From Advenella alkanexedens (GTDB lineage Bacteria > Pseudomonadota > Gammaproteobacteria > Burkholderiales > Burkholderiaceae_B), in assembly GCF_019132845.1 (NCBI RefSeq), contig NZ_JAHSPR010000015.1, positions 1 through 33,957 of the forward strand: DNA of 33,957 bases, in the 5' to 3' direction. Numbering within the stretch: the stretch's first letter is position 1; each line of letters opens with the position of its first letter. Positions 9,486-17,100 of this stretch are shown one piece after another. The notes beneath the pieces were generated by a model, which was not told the origin of the DNA, did not search any database, and saw nothing but the letters and a program-made list of their open reading frames with translations. The position numbers were made by a program, and so were the translations under genes.

Positions 9486-9744
9486 AATTTGCTTCTTAAC
9501 TAACATCGCAGGCCGAATTTCTGCCTGGCGAAAATTTTTAATATAATCGGGCAATTACATCACAGCTTTGATTATCTGGCAAATATATATCAGTGACTTT
9601 ACAAAAAATTGAATCAATTTAGATATAAACCCTAATGTCGTCAGTATTGCCAGAAGAGAAAAGCGTTTTTGTGGTGCAACATCCCATAATGGGGGCATAA
9701 ATGCGTAATGCAAGCCCCGGACCGGATTTCGTATGGCTAAGACA
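9486..9744. other. Intergenic region between zur and the CobW-type GTPase gene
   Basis: 259 bp, AT-rich near the GTPase start. I see no convincing ORF, RNA gene or Zur-box match here. It presumably carries the promoter of the GTPase gene, since zur is too far upstream for tight coupling. An inverted repeat CAAGCCCC (9711-9718) and GGGGCTTG (9759-9766) spans the end of zur, but its T-run is on the wrong strand for zur. Confidence 0.5.
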
Positions 9745-10236
9745 TTAATGGTTATGTTGGGGCTTGTTTTTTTCCTTGCATTGCGCGCAGGTGGCCCTGA
9801 TTTCCGTTTCGTTCGAGGTGAGCGAAAAACCGGTATTGGCGATCAGTTTTTTTAGCTGGCTGCTAATTTCAGGGGCGCTGATTTCAACCACTTTGCCGCA
9901 TTGCGTGCAAACGACCAGCAAATCGTGGTGATGGTTGTTGACATCGATACAGGCAGTCCAGGCATTGACGGCATCAAGGCGATGAATAAGCCCTTCCTCT
10001 TCAAGAAATTCAAGCGCGCGATAAACGGTGGGTGGTTTGGACTTTGGATGAATGGCCAACATGGCATCAAGAAGCTCATAGGCCTTGAGGCTACGCGATT
10101 CCTCGAGCATGAGCCGGAGCACCTGCTGGCGGATGGGCGTCAGTCGTTTGCCGCGGGACTCACAGAGCTGCTCGGCCTCAAGCAGTCGCTGGTCGACCGA
10201 TTTATGCGAGTGAGAATGGTGATGAGTGGAATGCAT
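9745..10236 (-). CDS. zur: Zur, Fur-family zinc uptake regulator
   Basis: 163 residues. A His-rich N-terminus (HSTHHHSHSH) precedes the winged helix (recognition helix PPTVYRALEFL, 68-78) and the dimerisation domain with HHHD (102-105) and two CxxC pairs (C110/C113 and C150/C153) that hold structural zinc. Among Fur-family proteins the sequence and its location next to znuCBA point to Zur rather than Fur. Zinc-loaded Zur would repress the znu operon through the dyad at 10356-10372, and possibly its own gene, since the site lies between the two divergent units. No strong ribosome binding site is visible before ATG 10236. Confidence 0.93.
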   Translation of the reverse strand: MHSTHHHSHSHKSVDQRLLEAEQLCESRGKRLTPIRQQVLRLMLEESRSLKAYELLDAMLAIHPKSKPPTVYRALEFLEEEGLIHRLDAVNAWTACIDVNNHHHDLLVVCTQCGKVVEISAPEISSQLKKLIANTGFSLTSNETEIRATCAQCKEKNKPQHNH

Positions 10237-10355
10237 GAGCGTTTTTAATACTAAAAATAATAAGTTGATCCTTTAGGTCAATGTACCATGAAGCGAAAAA
10301 AAGTGTGATCGCAAGAACAATTTTGATGACATTGCCGTTTATTTTATGTTTTAAT

Positions 10356-10372
10356 ATGTTATATCATATCAT
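10356..10372. promoter_or_regulatory. Probable Zur box with overlapping znu promoter
   Basis: ATGTTATATCATATCAT is an imperfect dyad that resembles the proteobacterial Zur consensus (ATGTTATAnTATAACAT type). A good -10 hexamer, TATACT, lies at 10385-10390, which places the dyad over the -35 position of the plus-strand promoter; the ATG of the first plus-strand ORF is 21 nt beyond the -10. Zinc-bound Zur would therefore block znu transcription. The dyad is seen; Zur binding is inferred from position and consensus memory. Confidence 0.8.
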
Positions 10373-10411
10373 TTGTTGATTGTTTATACTTTTTCAACTC
10401 CGCGCACTGTT

Positions 10412-10609
10412 ATGCAAACCACACTTTCCAGCAGCCATTCCGTTTCTGCCGATACCGTTCACCAGCGGATCCAGTCCCCATTGCTCAATTCCGCATTGGC
10501 AAGGGTGATTCAGGCCGGGCTTTTCCTGGCGCTGATGTGGGGCGTAACCGGTTATGCCTTGGGCTGGTTTCCGGAAATCGGCACACTGGTTTCAGGTATG
10601 GCCCTGTGA
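10412..10609 (+). CDS. Small single-span membrane protein, translationally coupled to znuC (unknown function)
   Basis: 65 residues: a polar N-terminus (about 1-28), then one hydrophobic helix (about 31-50, ALARVIQAGLFLALMWGVTG) and a short tail ending GTLVSGMAL. I do not recognise a family. It is likely real: it is the first ORF after the Zur-controlled promoter, and its TGA stop overlaps the GTG start of znuC as GTGA, a classic coupling arrangement. A longer TTG start at 10373 would fall next to the operator and is unlikely. It may tune ZnuBC assembly or simply help translate znuC. No clear ribosome binding site is seen. Confidence 0.7.
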   Translation: MQTTLSSSHSVSADTVHQRIQSPLLNSALARVIQAGLFLALMWGVTGYALGWFPEIGTLVSGMAL

Positions 10610-11316
10610 ATCCGGTTATCCGCCTGAATGATGTATCGCTCGGGTGGCGGGACAAGCCAGTGCTTCAGCATGTTTCCGGGCAGTTCAACCAGGGCACGCT
10701 GACCGCCATTCTGGGCGCGAACGGGGCCGGCAAGTCCACCCTTGTCAAAGGTATCATCAATTTTCTCAAGCCCACTGCGGGTAGCATAGAATTGGCACCG
10801 GCTTTTCGCAAGGAATTGACCTTGCTGCCACAGCTGAGTGACCTGGATCGCAGTTTTCCCATCACGACTTACGAACTGGTTGCCATGGGTGCCTGGCGCC
10901 GGATCGGGCCATGGCGGCATTATGGCAAGGCAGAGCGCATCCGCATCAATCATGCCCTTGAAAAAGTGGGTTTGCAAGCCGTTGCCGACCAGTTGATTGG
11001 CAGTCTATCGGGCGGTCAGCTGCAGCGGGCCCTGTTTGCCCGTTTAATCGTGCGTGACGCACAGGTATTGCTGCTTGATGAACCTTTTGCCGCGGTGGAT
11101 GAAGATACGTGTGAAGATTTGATGCGCATTATTTTGAACTGGCATGCTGAAGGACGCACCATTATTGCTGTTTTGCACGATGTGGAAAGGGTGAAACAGT
11201 GTTTTCCCGAGACGCTGCTGTTGGCCAGGCAGGTGGTGGCCTGGGGGAAAACCGCGGATATCCTTACTGAAGAAAATCTGCAGAAGGCCCGTCGCCTGTC
11301 GTTGGGAGGTTTCTGA
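10606..11316 (+). CDS. znuC: ZnuC, zinc ABC importer ATPase
   Basis: 236 residues from GTG 10606, chosen because it gives the normal family N-terminus (NPVIRLNDVSLGW) and overlaps the upstream stop by 4 nt; an in-frame ATG at 10537 would add 23 residues translated out of frame from the small membrane gene. Motifs: Walker A GANGAGKST (37-45), Q76, signature LSGGQLQR (134-141), Walker B VLLLDEP (154-160), switch H191. It powers zinc import through ZnuB with ZnuA as binding protein. Its TGA overlaps the znuB ATG by one nucleotide. Confidence 0.95.
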   Translation: MNPVIRLNDVSLGWRDKPVLQHVSGQFNQGTLTAILGANGAGKSTLVKGIINFLKPTAGSIELAPAFRKELTLLPQLSDLDRSFPITTYELVAMGAWRRIGPWRHYGKAERIRINHALEKVGLQAVADQLIGSLSGGQLQRALFARLIVRDAQVLLLDEPFAAVDEDTCEDLMRIILNWHAEGRTIIAVLHDVERVKQCFPETLLLARQVVAWGKTADILTEENLQKARRLSLGGF

Positions 11317-12182
11317 TGGGAGCACTGTATGAAATTTTCCTGTCTCCCTTCGTTGAATTCGGATTCATGAGCCGTGCCCTGTTTGGCGCCATATTTCTGG
11401 CTGTTGCGACCGGTCCGCTGGGTGTATTTCTTATTTTGCGGCGCATGAGTCTGGTGGCTGATTCCATGTCACATGCCATTTTGCCTGGGGTGGCTGCCGG
11501 TTTCCTGGTTGCCGGGGTCTCCCTGACAGCCATGTTGGTGGGGGGGATGGTAACCGGTTTGCTGGTGGCTTTGCTGGCTGGTGTGGTATCTCGGCTGACG
11601 TCCCTGAAAGAAGACGCCAGTTTTGCCGCCTTGTACCTGATTTCGCTTGGGCTGGGTGTTGTCTTGCTGTCTTTGAAGGGCTCCAATATGGATTTGCTGC
11701 ATGTCCTGTTCGGTTCTGTCCTCGGGTTGGATGACAAGGCCCTGCTGTTTATTATGGTGGTCAGCAGCCTGACCATTCTTCTATTGTCTTTAATTTATCG
11801 GCCATTGATTATAGAGTGCCTTGATCCCGGTTTCCTTCGTTCGGAAGGGGGAGGCGGGTCGCTGGTGCATATGCTGTTTCTGATGTTGCTGGTTGTGAAT
11901 CTGGTGGCCGGTTTTCAGGTTCTGGGTACCCTGATGGTGGTCGGGATGATGATGTTGCCCGCTGCCGCTGCCCGATTTTGTGGCCGCACGGTGGGTCGGC
12001 AGCTGGTGCTGGCCGCCGCTATTGGTGCATTGTCTGCCTATGTCGGTCTGGTCGTTTCCTATCATTATGGCGTGCCGGCATCATCGGCCATTATTCTGGT
12101 TGCCGGTCTGTTTTATATCCTGAGCTTGATGTTTGGTCGCCAGGGTGGCGTGATTCGCAGCCGTATTCGTTTTCTCAATTAA
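11316..12182 (+). CDS. znuB: ZnuB, zinc ABC importer permease
   Basis: 288 residues, strongly hydrophobic with about eight membrane helices, of the ABC-3 metal-transport family. The LRRMSLVADSMSHAILPGVA segment (about 42-62) is the typical conserved stretch of ZnuB/MntB permeases, and GTLMVVGMMMLPAAAAR (about 203-219) is the conserved region contacting the ATPase. It begins inside the znuC stop (TGATG) and is followed 15 nt later by znuA, so the three form one operon. Confidence 0.95.
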   Translation: MGALYEIFLSPFVEFGFMSRALFGAIFLAVATGPLGVFLILRRMSLVADSMSHAILPGVAAGFLVAGVSLTAMLVGGMVTGLLVALLAGVVSRLTSLKEDASFAALYLISLGLGVVLLSLKGSNMDLLHVLFGSVLGLDDKALLFIMVVSSLTILLLSLIYRPLIIECLDPGFLRSEGGGGSLVHMLFLMLLVVNLVAGFQVLGTLMVVGMMMLPAAAARFCGRTVGRQLVLAAAIGALSAYVGLVVSYHYGVPASSAIILVAGLFYILSLMFGRQGGVIRSRIRFLN

Positions 12183-12197
12183 TAACAGGATCAAGTA

Positions 12198-13226
12198 ATG
12201 AAATTCCAGGTTTATCTGAAAGGAGCGCCAGCCATGGTGTTGGCGGGTTTGTTGGCCACTGCCTTGCCAGTACAGGCAAAGGCCCCCATTGAAGTGGTGA
12301 CCAGTTTTTCCATCCTGGCGGATATGGTGAAAACAGTGGGTGCCGATCAGGTCAATGTTGTTTCACTGGTGCCTGCCGATGGCAACTCACATGAGGTTGA
12401 ACTGACACCTCGGGATATCAAAAAAATGTCCTCACCCGATACCCAACTGTTGTTTGTGAACGGACTTGGCCTGGATAGCTGGACCGACCGTTTGCTGGCT
12501 TCTTCGGGCTTTCAGGGAAAAGTGATTGTGGCCAGTGATGGTGTGAAAGTGCGTAAACTGGACGAGGCAGCCGACCACGATGTGCATGATCACCATGCAG
12601 CCGATAAAGATGATCATGACAGTCATGAAGAGCATGATCACGAAGAAGGGCATGAACATGAACATGAAAAAGATCACGATCACGGTCATGGGCATGATCA
12701 TGGAGAGTTTGACCCGCACGCCTGGCAGGATCTGGCTAACGGGCAGGTTTATGTGCGCAATATTGCCCGGGCTTTGTCGCAGGCTGACCCGGCCAACGCC
12801 GCGCTGTACGAAGGCAATGCCCGGGATTACATCCAGCAGATGCAGGCGCTGGACGAGCAGGTTCGCAAGGCCATGGCAGATATTCCTGCCGAACGCCGGA
12901 AAATTGTGACCACCCATGATGCTTTTGGATATTTTGCCGATGCCTATGGGCTTGAGGTGATTGCCCCATTAGGTATCTCTACCTCTGCTGAACCCTCAGC
13001 CAAGGACATTTCTGCGGTTATCAGGCAAATCAAGGAACAAAAAATCCCTGCCGTATTCCTGGAAAATGTGAAAAACAATAAACTTCAAGACCAGATTGCC
13101 AGGGAAACGGGGGCCAAAGTGGGGGGTATGCTGTATTCCGATGCCTTGGCCACGAGCGGCGAAGCCGCTTCCTATTTGGGGATGATGCGCCATAATACCG
13201 GTGTGATTACCGAAGCGATCAGGTAA
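12198..13226 (+). CDS. znuA: ZnuA, periplasmic zinc-binding protein with His-rich loop
   Basis: 342 residues with a signal peptide (1-27, cleavage after VQA). Cluster A-I binding-protein fold; the expected zinc ligands are H65 (NSHEVELTP), H174 (FDPHAW), H240 (TTHDAF) and D315 (YSDAL). Residues 127-168 form a long loop of His, Asp and Glu, a feature of zinc rather than manganese binders, which gathers zinc in the periplasm. It is the last gene of the znu operon. Its stop codon abuts the xerC stop on the other strand with no base between and no terminator, so antisense read-through is possible. Confidence 0.95.
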   Translation: MKFQVYLKGAPAMVLAGLLATALPVQAKAPIEVVTSFSILADMVKTVGADQVNVVSLVPADGNSHEVELTPRDIKKMSSPDTQLLFVNGLGLDSWTDRLLASSGFQGKVIVASDGVKVRKLDEAADHDVHDHHAADKDDHDSHEEHDHEEGHEHEHEKDHDHGHGHDHGEFDPHAWQDLANGQVYVRNIARALSQADPANAALYEGNARDYIQQMQALDEQVRKAMADIPAERRKIVTTHDAFGYFADAYGLEVIAPLGISTSAEPSAKDISAVIRQIKEQKIPAVFLENVKNNKLQDQIARETGAKVGGMLYSDALATSGEAASYLGMMRHNTGVITEAIR

Positions 13227-14180
13227 TCAGTTTTTGCGTTTGGCCCTGGGGTGTGCCTGGTCATAGGCTTTGGCCAGGTGCTGGAAGTCCAGCCGGGTAT
13301 AAATTTGCGTGGTTGAAATGTTGGCATGCCCCAGCAGTTCCTGAACCGCGCGCAGATCCTGGGCCGATTGCAGCAGATGACTGGCAAAACTGTGACGTAA
13401 TACATGCGGGTGGATCTGGCCGGGCACTTCCGATAGCTGTGCAAATTTCTTCAGTTGCAGCTGTACCACCCGTGGCGAGATGCGGGCACCACGTTCACCC
13501 AGAAAAAGGGCATTGATATCATTTTCAGGCGTCGCCGGTTTCAAGAGTGACGGGCGGGCGGCCAGCCATGTTGAAAGGGCTTCCTGTGCTTTCCTGCCCA
13601 AGGGAACCAGCCGTGTTTTATTGCCTTTTCCTTTTACGGTTAATTCCTGCTCAGCCAGGTTAAGCCAGCCAGCCGATTCATAATTGTCTTTTTTAACGTA
13701 ATGGGTGTCCAGTTGCACCAGTTCGGACAGGCGCAGGCCACTGGCGTAAAGCAATTCGAACATGGCCTGGTCACGCAAGTGGATGGGGGCATTTTGCGCC
13801 TGTCTGGCCGGATGATCAAGCAGGGCCTGGGTTTGTTCGACTGATAAGGCTTTGGGAAGACTTTTGGGCACTTTTGGGGTTTTGACATTTTTGGCTGGAT
13901 TGAGGCTTAATTTGGCCAGCGGTACCCACCACGCATAGAATCCGCGCCAGGCTGACAGAATCCGTGCCAGGCTGCGCGGACTCATTTGACTGGCGTGCAG
14001 GCGGGCAATGGCGGTACGGATTTGCGGGTTGCTCAGGGTGGCCAGATCGATATCGGGGTACAGGCGTGTCAGTTGGGCCAGATCTCTTCGGTAGGCTGCC
14101 AGCGTATGGGCAGAGTAACGCTTGTTGGTGCGCAAATAGTCCAGCCATTGCTCCATGGCTGCAGGCAGGTTGTGGTTCAT
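13227..14180 (-). CDS. xerC: XerC, tyrosine recombinase for chromosome dimer resolution
   Basis: 317 residues. N-terminal SAM-like core-binding domain (about 8-90) and a catalytic domain with the full tyrosine recombinase set: R150 (GLRLSEL), K185 (KGKGNKTR), H259 and R262 (HPHVLRH), H285 (LLGHANIST) and the nucleophile Y294 (IYTRLDF). With XerD it resolves chromosome dimers at dif under FtsK control. The order dapF-DUF484-xerC is conserved in proteobacteria and marks it as XerC rather than a phage integrase. Its ATG follows the DUF484 stop by a single nucleotide. Confidence 0.96.
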   Translation of the reverse strand: MNHNLPAAMEQWLDYLRTNKRYSAHTLAAYRRDLAQLTRLYPDIDLATLSNPQIRTAIARLHASQMSPRSLARILSAWRGFYAWWVPLAKLSLNPAKNVKTPKVPKSLPKALSVEQTQALLDHPARQAQNAPIHLRDQAMFELLYASGLRLSELVQLDTHYVKKDNYESAGWLNLAEQELTVKGKGNKTRLVPLGRKAQEALSTWLAARPSLLKPATPENDINALFLGERGARISPRVVQLQLKKFAQLSEVPGQIHPHVLRHSFASHLLQSAQDLRAVQELLGHANISTTQIYTRLDFQHLAKAYDQAHPRAKRKN

Positions 14181-14181
14181 T

Positions 14182-14838
14182 TTACTTAATAAGGCGGCTT
14201 AGGCCGGCACTGGCCAGTCGCCCCAGGTTTTCCAGGAAAACCGTGCCCATGTCGGGGGTAAAATGTTCTTCATGGCAAGAGCCAAACACCAGCAGGCCAA
14301 AGGTTCGGTCTTCTGTTCTCAGGGGGACCAGGGCCACTGAGGCCGGCTTTTCTTCAAGCCATTCATGCGCCGGCAGATAGCCTTCGGGACCGCAATAAGG
14401 TTTTTCCAGCGAATCGGTGTAAGCCTGCAATCCAGTATCATCATCAAGCTTGAATTTTTTTGCCCGGAGCATCGGCAGGTTCCACAGACGCAGGGAAACA
14501 TCAAGTTGTTCAAAGGCCTGTTTCAGGCTGTCAATCGTGCGCTCGGGTAATTTCTGGCTGTTTTTTTCGGCCAGCATCTGAGAGCACCAAAGCGTCATGC
14601 TTTGGCTGATAGAGGCGTTTGAGTCGGCGTTATGCATCAGTTCCGCCAGTTTCCATTCAAGCGCTTTGCTACGCTTGCGCAGGGTCATGACTTGACGGGC
14701 ACCTAAAGACAGGGTGCGGTCTGCATAAGGGTGTGGAATGGACAGGCTGGCAAACAGCTGGGCATGATCCTCAAAAAAAGAGGGGTTGTTTTTCAGGAAA
14801 ACAGCAATCTCATCCGGCTCAAACGTTGTCTCTGACAT
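14182..14838 (-). CDS. DUF484 family protein (YigA-like, GAF-like fold)
   Basis: 218 residues from ATG 14838; an ATG at 14850 is also possible but its AAGG is only about 2 nt away, whereas 14838 has AAGGATGAG upstream. The N-terminus EPDEIAVFLKNNPSFFEDHAQLFASLSIPHP is the family signature; a helical region (about 50-80) is followed by a GAF-like domain ending with a VPLRTEDRTFGLLVFGS strand pair. Function is unknown; the family is almost always found between dapF and xerC. It overlaps or abuts dapF and is coupled to xerC. Confidence 0.92.
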   Translation of the reverse strand: MSETTFEPDEIAVFLKNNPSFFEDHAQLFASLSIPHPYADRTLSLGARQVMTLRKRSKALEWKLAELMHNADSNASISQSMTLWCSQMLAEKNSQKLPERTIDSLKQAFEQLDVSLRLWNLPMLRAKKFKLDDDTGLQAYTDSLEKPYCGPEGYLPAHEWLEEKPASVALVPLRTEDRTFGLLVFGSCHEEHFTPDMGTVFLENLGRLASAGLSRLIK

Positions 14839-14842
14839 AAGT

Positions 14843-15727
14843 CTACTCATCCTTTAAGCAAAAATCTTTGACCAGTTTATCAATATCAATCTGGCCGGAA
14901 AATACGGTGGTGGCCGGGCCGGTCATTTTCAATTGAGTGCCATTCCACTCAATGGTTAATAGTCCTCCCCGGGTTTGGACGGTGACCGGAGAGTCCAACA
15001 GGCCACGACGGATGCCAGTGGCAACAGCAGCACAGGCACCGGTGCCGCAAGACAGGGTTTCACCCACACCACGCTCATAAACGCGCAGCCGAATGTGGTG
15101 GCGGTTGACGACCTGCATGAACCCGACATTGACGCGATTGCCAAAGCGGGGGTGGCTTTCGATGAACGGGCCCAGTGTTGCAACGGGGGCGGTGTCAATG
15201 TTATCCACCAGCAGTACCGCATGCGGGTTGGAAATGGCCAGTGTCGACAGGGTAACCATACCCCCCTGTGGCAGGGGCAGGTTCCAGAGCGTTTCTTCAT
15301 GTTCCTGGCTGTGGCTTAAGCCTTCTGTGTCAAAAGGCAGCGCAGCCGGATCGAAACGGGTAACCCCCATGTCAACGGTAACACTATTGTCCTCTTTTTC
15401 TTCAAGCGTAATCAGGCCGGTGGCAATTTCTGCCCTGAGTGGATTGCGGCGGGACAATCTTTGTTCGTGGACAAAGCGTACAAAACAGCGGGAGCCATTG
15501 CCACAATGCTCAACCTCACTGCCATCGGCATTGAAGATGCGATAGCGGAAGTCGGCTTCCGGGTGGGAAGGCGTTTCTACCAGTAAAATCTGGTCGGCGC
15601 CGATGCCAAGCTGGCGATGCGCCAGGGCACGTGCCCGTTCAGGGGTCATTTCAATGGGCTGGCTGACGCCATCAAGAACGATGAAATCATTGCCAGCACC
15701 ATGCATTTTTGTAAATTGCCAAATCAT
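14843..15727 (-). CDS. dapF: DapF, diaminopimelate epimerase
   Basis: 294 residues. The two catalytic cysteines are visible: C75 in EHCGNGSRC and C227 in LSCGTGACAAV, arranged in two similar half-domains. It converts LL- to meso-diaminopimelate, needed for lysine and peptidoglycan synthesis. KMHGAGNDFIVLDG at the N-terminus is typical. It starts an operon or continues from the lpxL-like gene across a 74-nt gap, and its stop overlaps the longer possible start of the DUF484 gene. Confidence 0.97.
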   Translation of the reverse strand: MIWQFTKMHGAGNDFIVLDGVSQPIEMTPERARALAHRQLGIGADQILLVETPSHPEADFRYRIFNADGSEVEHCGNGSRCFVRFVHEQRLSRRNPLRAEIATGLITLEEKEDNSVTVDMGVTRFDPAALPFDTEGLSHSQEHEETLWNLPLPQGGMVTLSTLAISNPHAVLLVDNIDTAPVATLGPFIESHPRFGNRVNVGFMQVVNRHHIRLRVYERGVGETLSCGTGACAAVATGIRRGLLDSPVTVQTRGGLLTIEWNGTQLKMTGPATTVFSGQIDIDKLVKDFCLKDE

Positions 15728-15801
15728 GGGTGTCTGATACGTAAAAAAAATTCATTATGGACTGAAAATTCCCGTCATGCAGTGCTGTTGCCCGATCTGT
15801 T

Positions 15802-16704
15802 TCAATAAATTTTTTCCTCACCCTCGGGGCGTGTCTTGAAACGGCGGTGAACCCAGTAATACTGGCTGGGTGCTTGAAGAATCCATTGCTCAAGCAATTG
15901 ATTGATGCGTGTAGTGGCGGCCTCAATGCTTTGTTCTCCGGGAAAATCCGTCAGGGGGGGCAAGACCTGGACATGATAGTGTCCGGTTGTCGGGTCCCAA
16001 CGGCTCACAATCGGCACCACTGCCGCATGCCAGGATTTGGCAATTTGTGCGGTGGTGGGCAGGGTGGCGGCAGGGATATTGAAAAACGGCACGAAAATGG
16101 AACCCTTGCGACCAAAGTCCATGTCGGGAAGATAATAAACCGGTGTGCCTTCTTTCAGGTGGCGCAGCATGCCACGTACCCCTTCCTTGCGGCTGATCAG
16201 GTGAATTTCATTGAAACGACCACGTCCTTCCCGGACAATATCGTCAATGTCCGGATCGTGTTGAGGGGTGTAAATAGTGGCCGCTTTTTTCAGGGACATG
16301 GAAAGCCGGGTGGCTGCCGCGTCAAGCGCCACAAAATGGGGTGCCAGCATCAGGACGGGACGTTTTTCCGCCAGGAGCCGTTCTATGTGTTCAAAGCCAT
16401 CCATATGGATGGTTGCCAGGATGTTTTCCGGTGAACCGAACCAGAACAGGCCTCGATCAACAATGGATTGGGCCAGTACCCGGAAGTGTTCTTTTTGCCA
16501 TTGTTGGCGCTGCTCGAGCGATGCTTCGGGAAAGCACAGTTCCAGGTTCTTGCGAACGATGGCGGCCCTGCGCTTCATGATAAGCGGAGACAGGGTACTG
16601 AGCAGCCAGCCAAGTTGCTGGCGTCGCTTGTGTGAGGTGTTGCCAAACCAGTGGAAGACGGCGTCAAGGAATTTTCTTTTGGTGGATTTCATGCAATTGG
16701 ACAT
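15802..16704 (-). CDS. Lipid A biosynthesis acyltransferase (LpxL/HtrB family)
   Basis: 300 residues. The acyltransferase HX4D motif is H123-FVAL-D128 in LAPHFVALDAA, with YYLPDMDFG and the C-terminal YYWVHRRFKTRPEG that typify LpxL/LpxM enzymes of the inner membrane. They add a secondary acyl chain to lipid A. A weakly hydrophobic segment near the N-terminus (about 30-43) could help membrane attachment. ATG 16704 is used; ATG 16692 is equally possible, as neither has a good ribosome binding site. Which acyl position is modified cannot be told. Confidence 0.9.
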   Translation of the reverse strand: MSNCMKSTKRKFLDAVFHWFGNTSHKRRQQLGWLLSTLSPLIMKRRAAIVRKNLELCFPEASLEQRQQWQKEHFRVLAQSIVDRGLFWFGSPENILATIHMDGFEHIERLLAEKRPVLMLAPHFVALDAAATRLSMSLKKAATIYTPQHDPDIDDIVREGRGRFNEIHLISRKEGVRGMLRHLKEGTPVYYLPDMDFGRKGSIFVPFFNIPAATLPTTAQIAKSWHAAVVPIVSRWDPTTGHYHVQVLPPLTDFPGEQSIEAATTRINQLLEQWILQAPSQYYWVHRRFKTRPEGEEKIY

Positions 16705-16903
16705 TTATGGCTGTTTAATTCAGCGCAGGGAAACCTTAAACAGCTGAGGTTTCAACAGGGTGTTAGCTAAAAAGCAATTTAACATAAGCGGCCGGCGGAT
16801 GGAAATGAGCGGCCTGGGAAACGAGAACAAGGGCTGGCCAAGCAACGTGACAGGGGGGGCCGGGGATTTTTCAAAAAATCTGTGACAAAAAGAGGGGCTT
16901 TGC
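16705..16903. other. Divergent intergenic region upstream of lpxL-like gene and metK
   Basis: About 200 bp before the metK promoter. It should hold the promoter of the lpxL-like gene, but I cannot pick one with confidence. A run of seven G (16852-16858) and a small inverted repeat GATTTTT/AAAAATC (16865-16880) are present. No ORF above noise was found on either strand. Confidence 0.5.
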
Positions 16904-16931
16904 TTGGAAATTTTTGTAAATGTTTTAAAAT
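16904..16931 (+). promoter_or_regulatory. Probable sigma-70 promoter of metK
   Basis: TTGGAA (16904-16909), a 16-nt spacer, then TAAAAT (16926-16931). It predicts transcription from about 16938, leaving a leader of roughly 160 nt before the metK ATG. Confidence 0.6.
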
Positions 16932-16937
16932 GACCGA

Positions 16938-17100
16938 CAGTCGCTGAGTTAACCGACAACTTGCGGGGCGACATGAACTGGTTTCATAAAACACCGCTAA
17001 AGCGTCGCGCCTTAATTTTATTTCATTTGAAATAAGGGTGCTGCGCGTTCTTACCTCAAAAACGTCGGAGTTTCTGACATTAATAAAAGGACGCTGTTAA
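16938..17100 (+). promoter_or_regulatory. Long structured 5' leader of metK, possible cis-regulatory RNA
   Basis: The predicted leader holds three copies of one 5-bp complement set: GTCGC (16940-16944), GCGAC (16968-16972) and GTCGC (17004-17008). The middle one can pair with either of the others but not both. CGCGC (17006-17010) can also pair with GCGCG (17043-17047), enclosing a TTATTTC/GAAATAA hairpin (17018-17035). AAAAGGA (17095 region) serves as ribosome binding site. I could not match this to a known SAM riboswitch class. The pairings are short and could be chance. Confidence 0.4.

Noticed and set aside
9711-9773. Inverted repeat CAAGCCCC/GGGGCTTG followed by seven T on the plus strand
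   Set aside because: The loop is 40 nt, no plus-strand gene lies upstream, and the right arm is inside the zur coding region; probably chance.
16938-17100. Known SAM-I or SAM-II riboswitch before metK
   Set aside because: I could not find the conserved core of either class; kept only as an unclassified structured leader.
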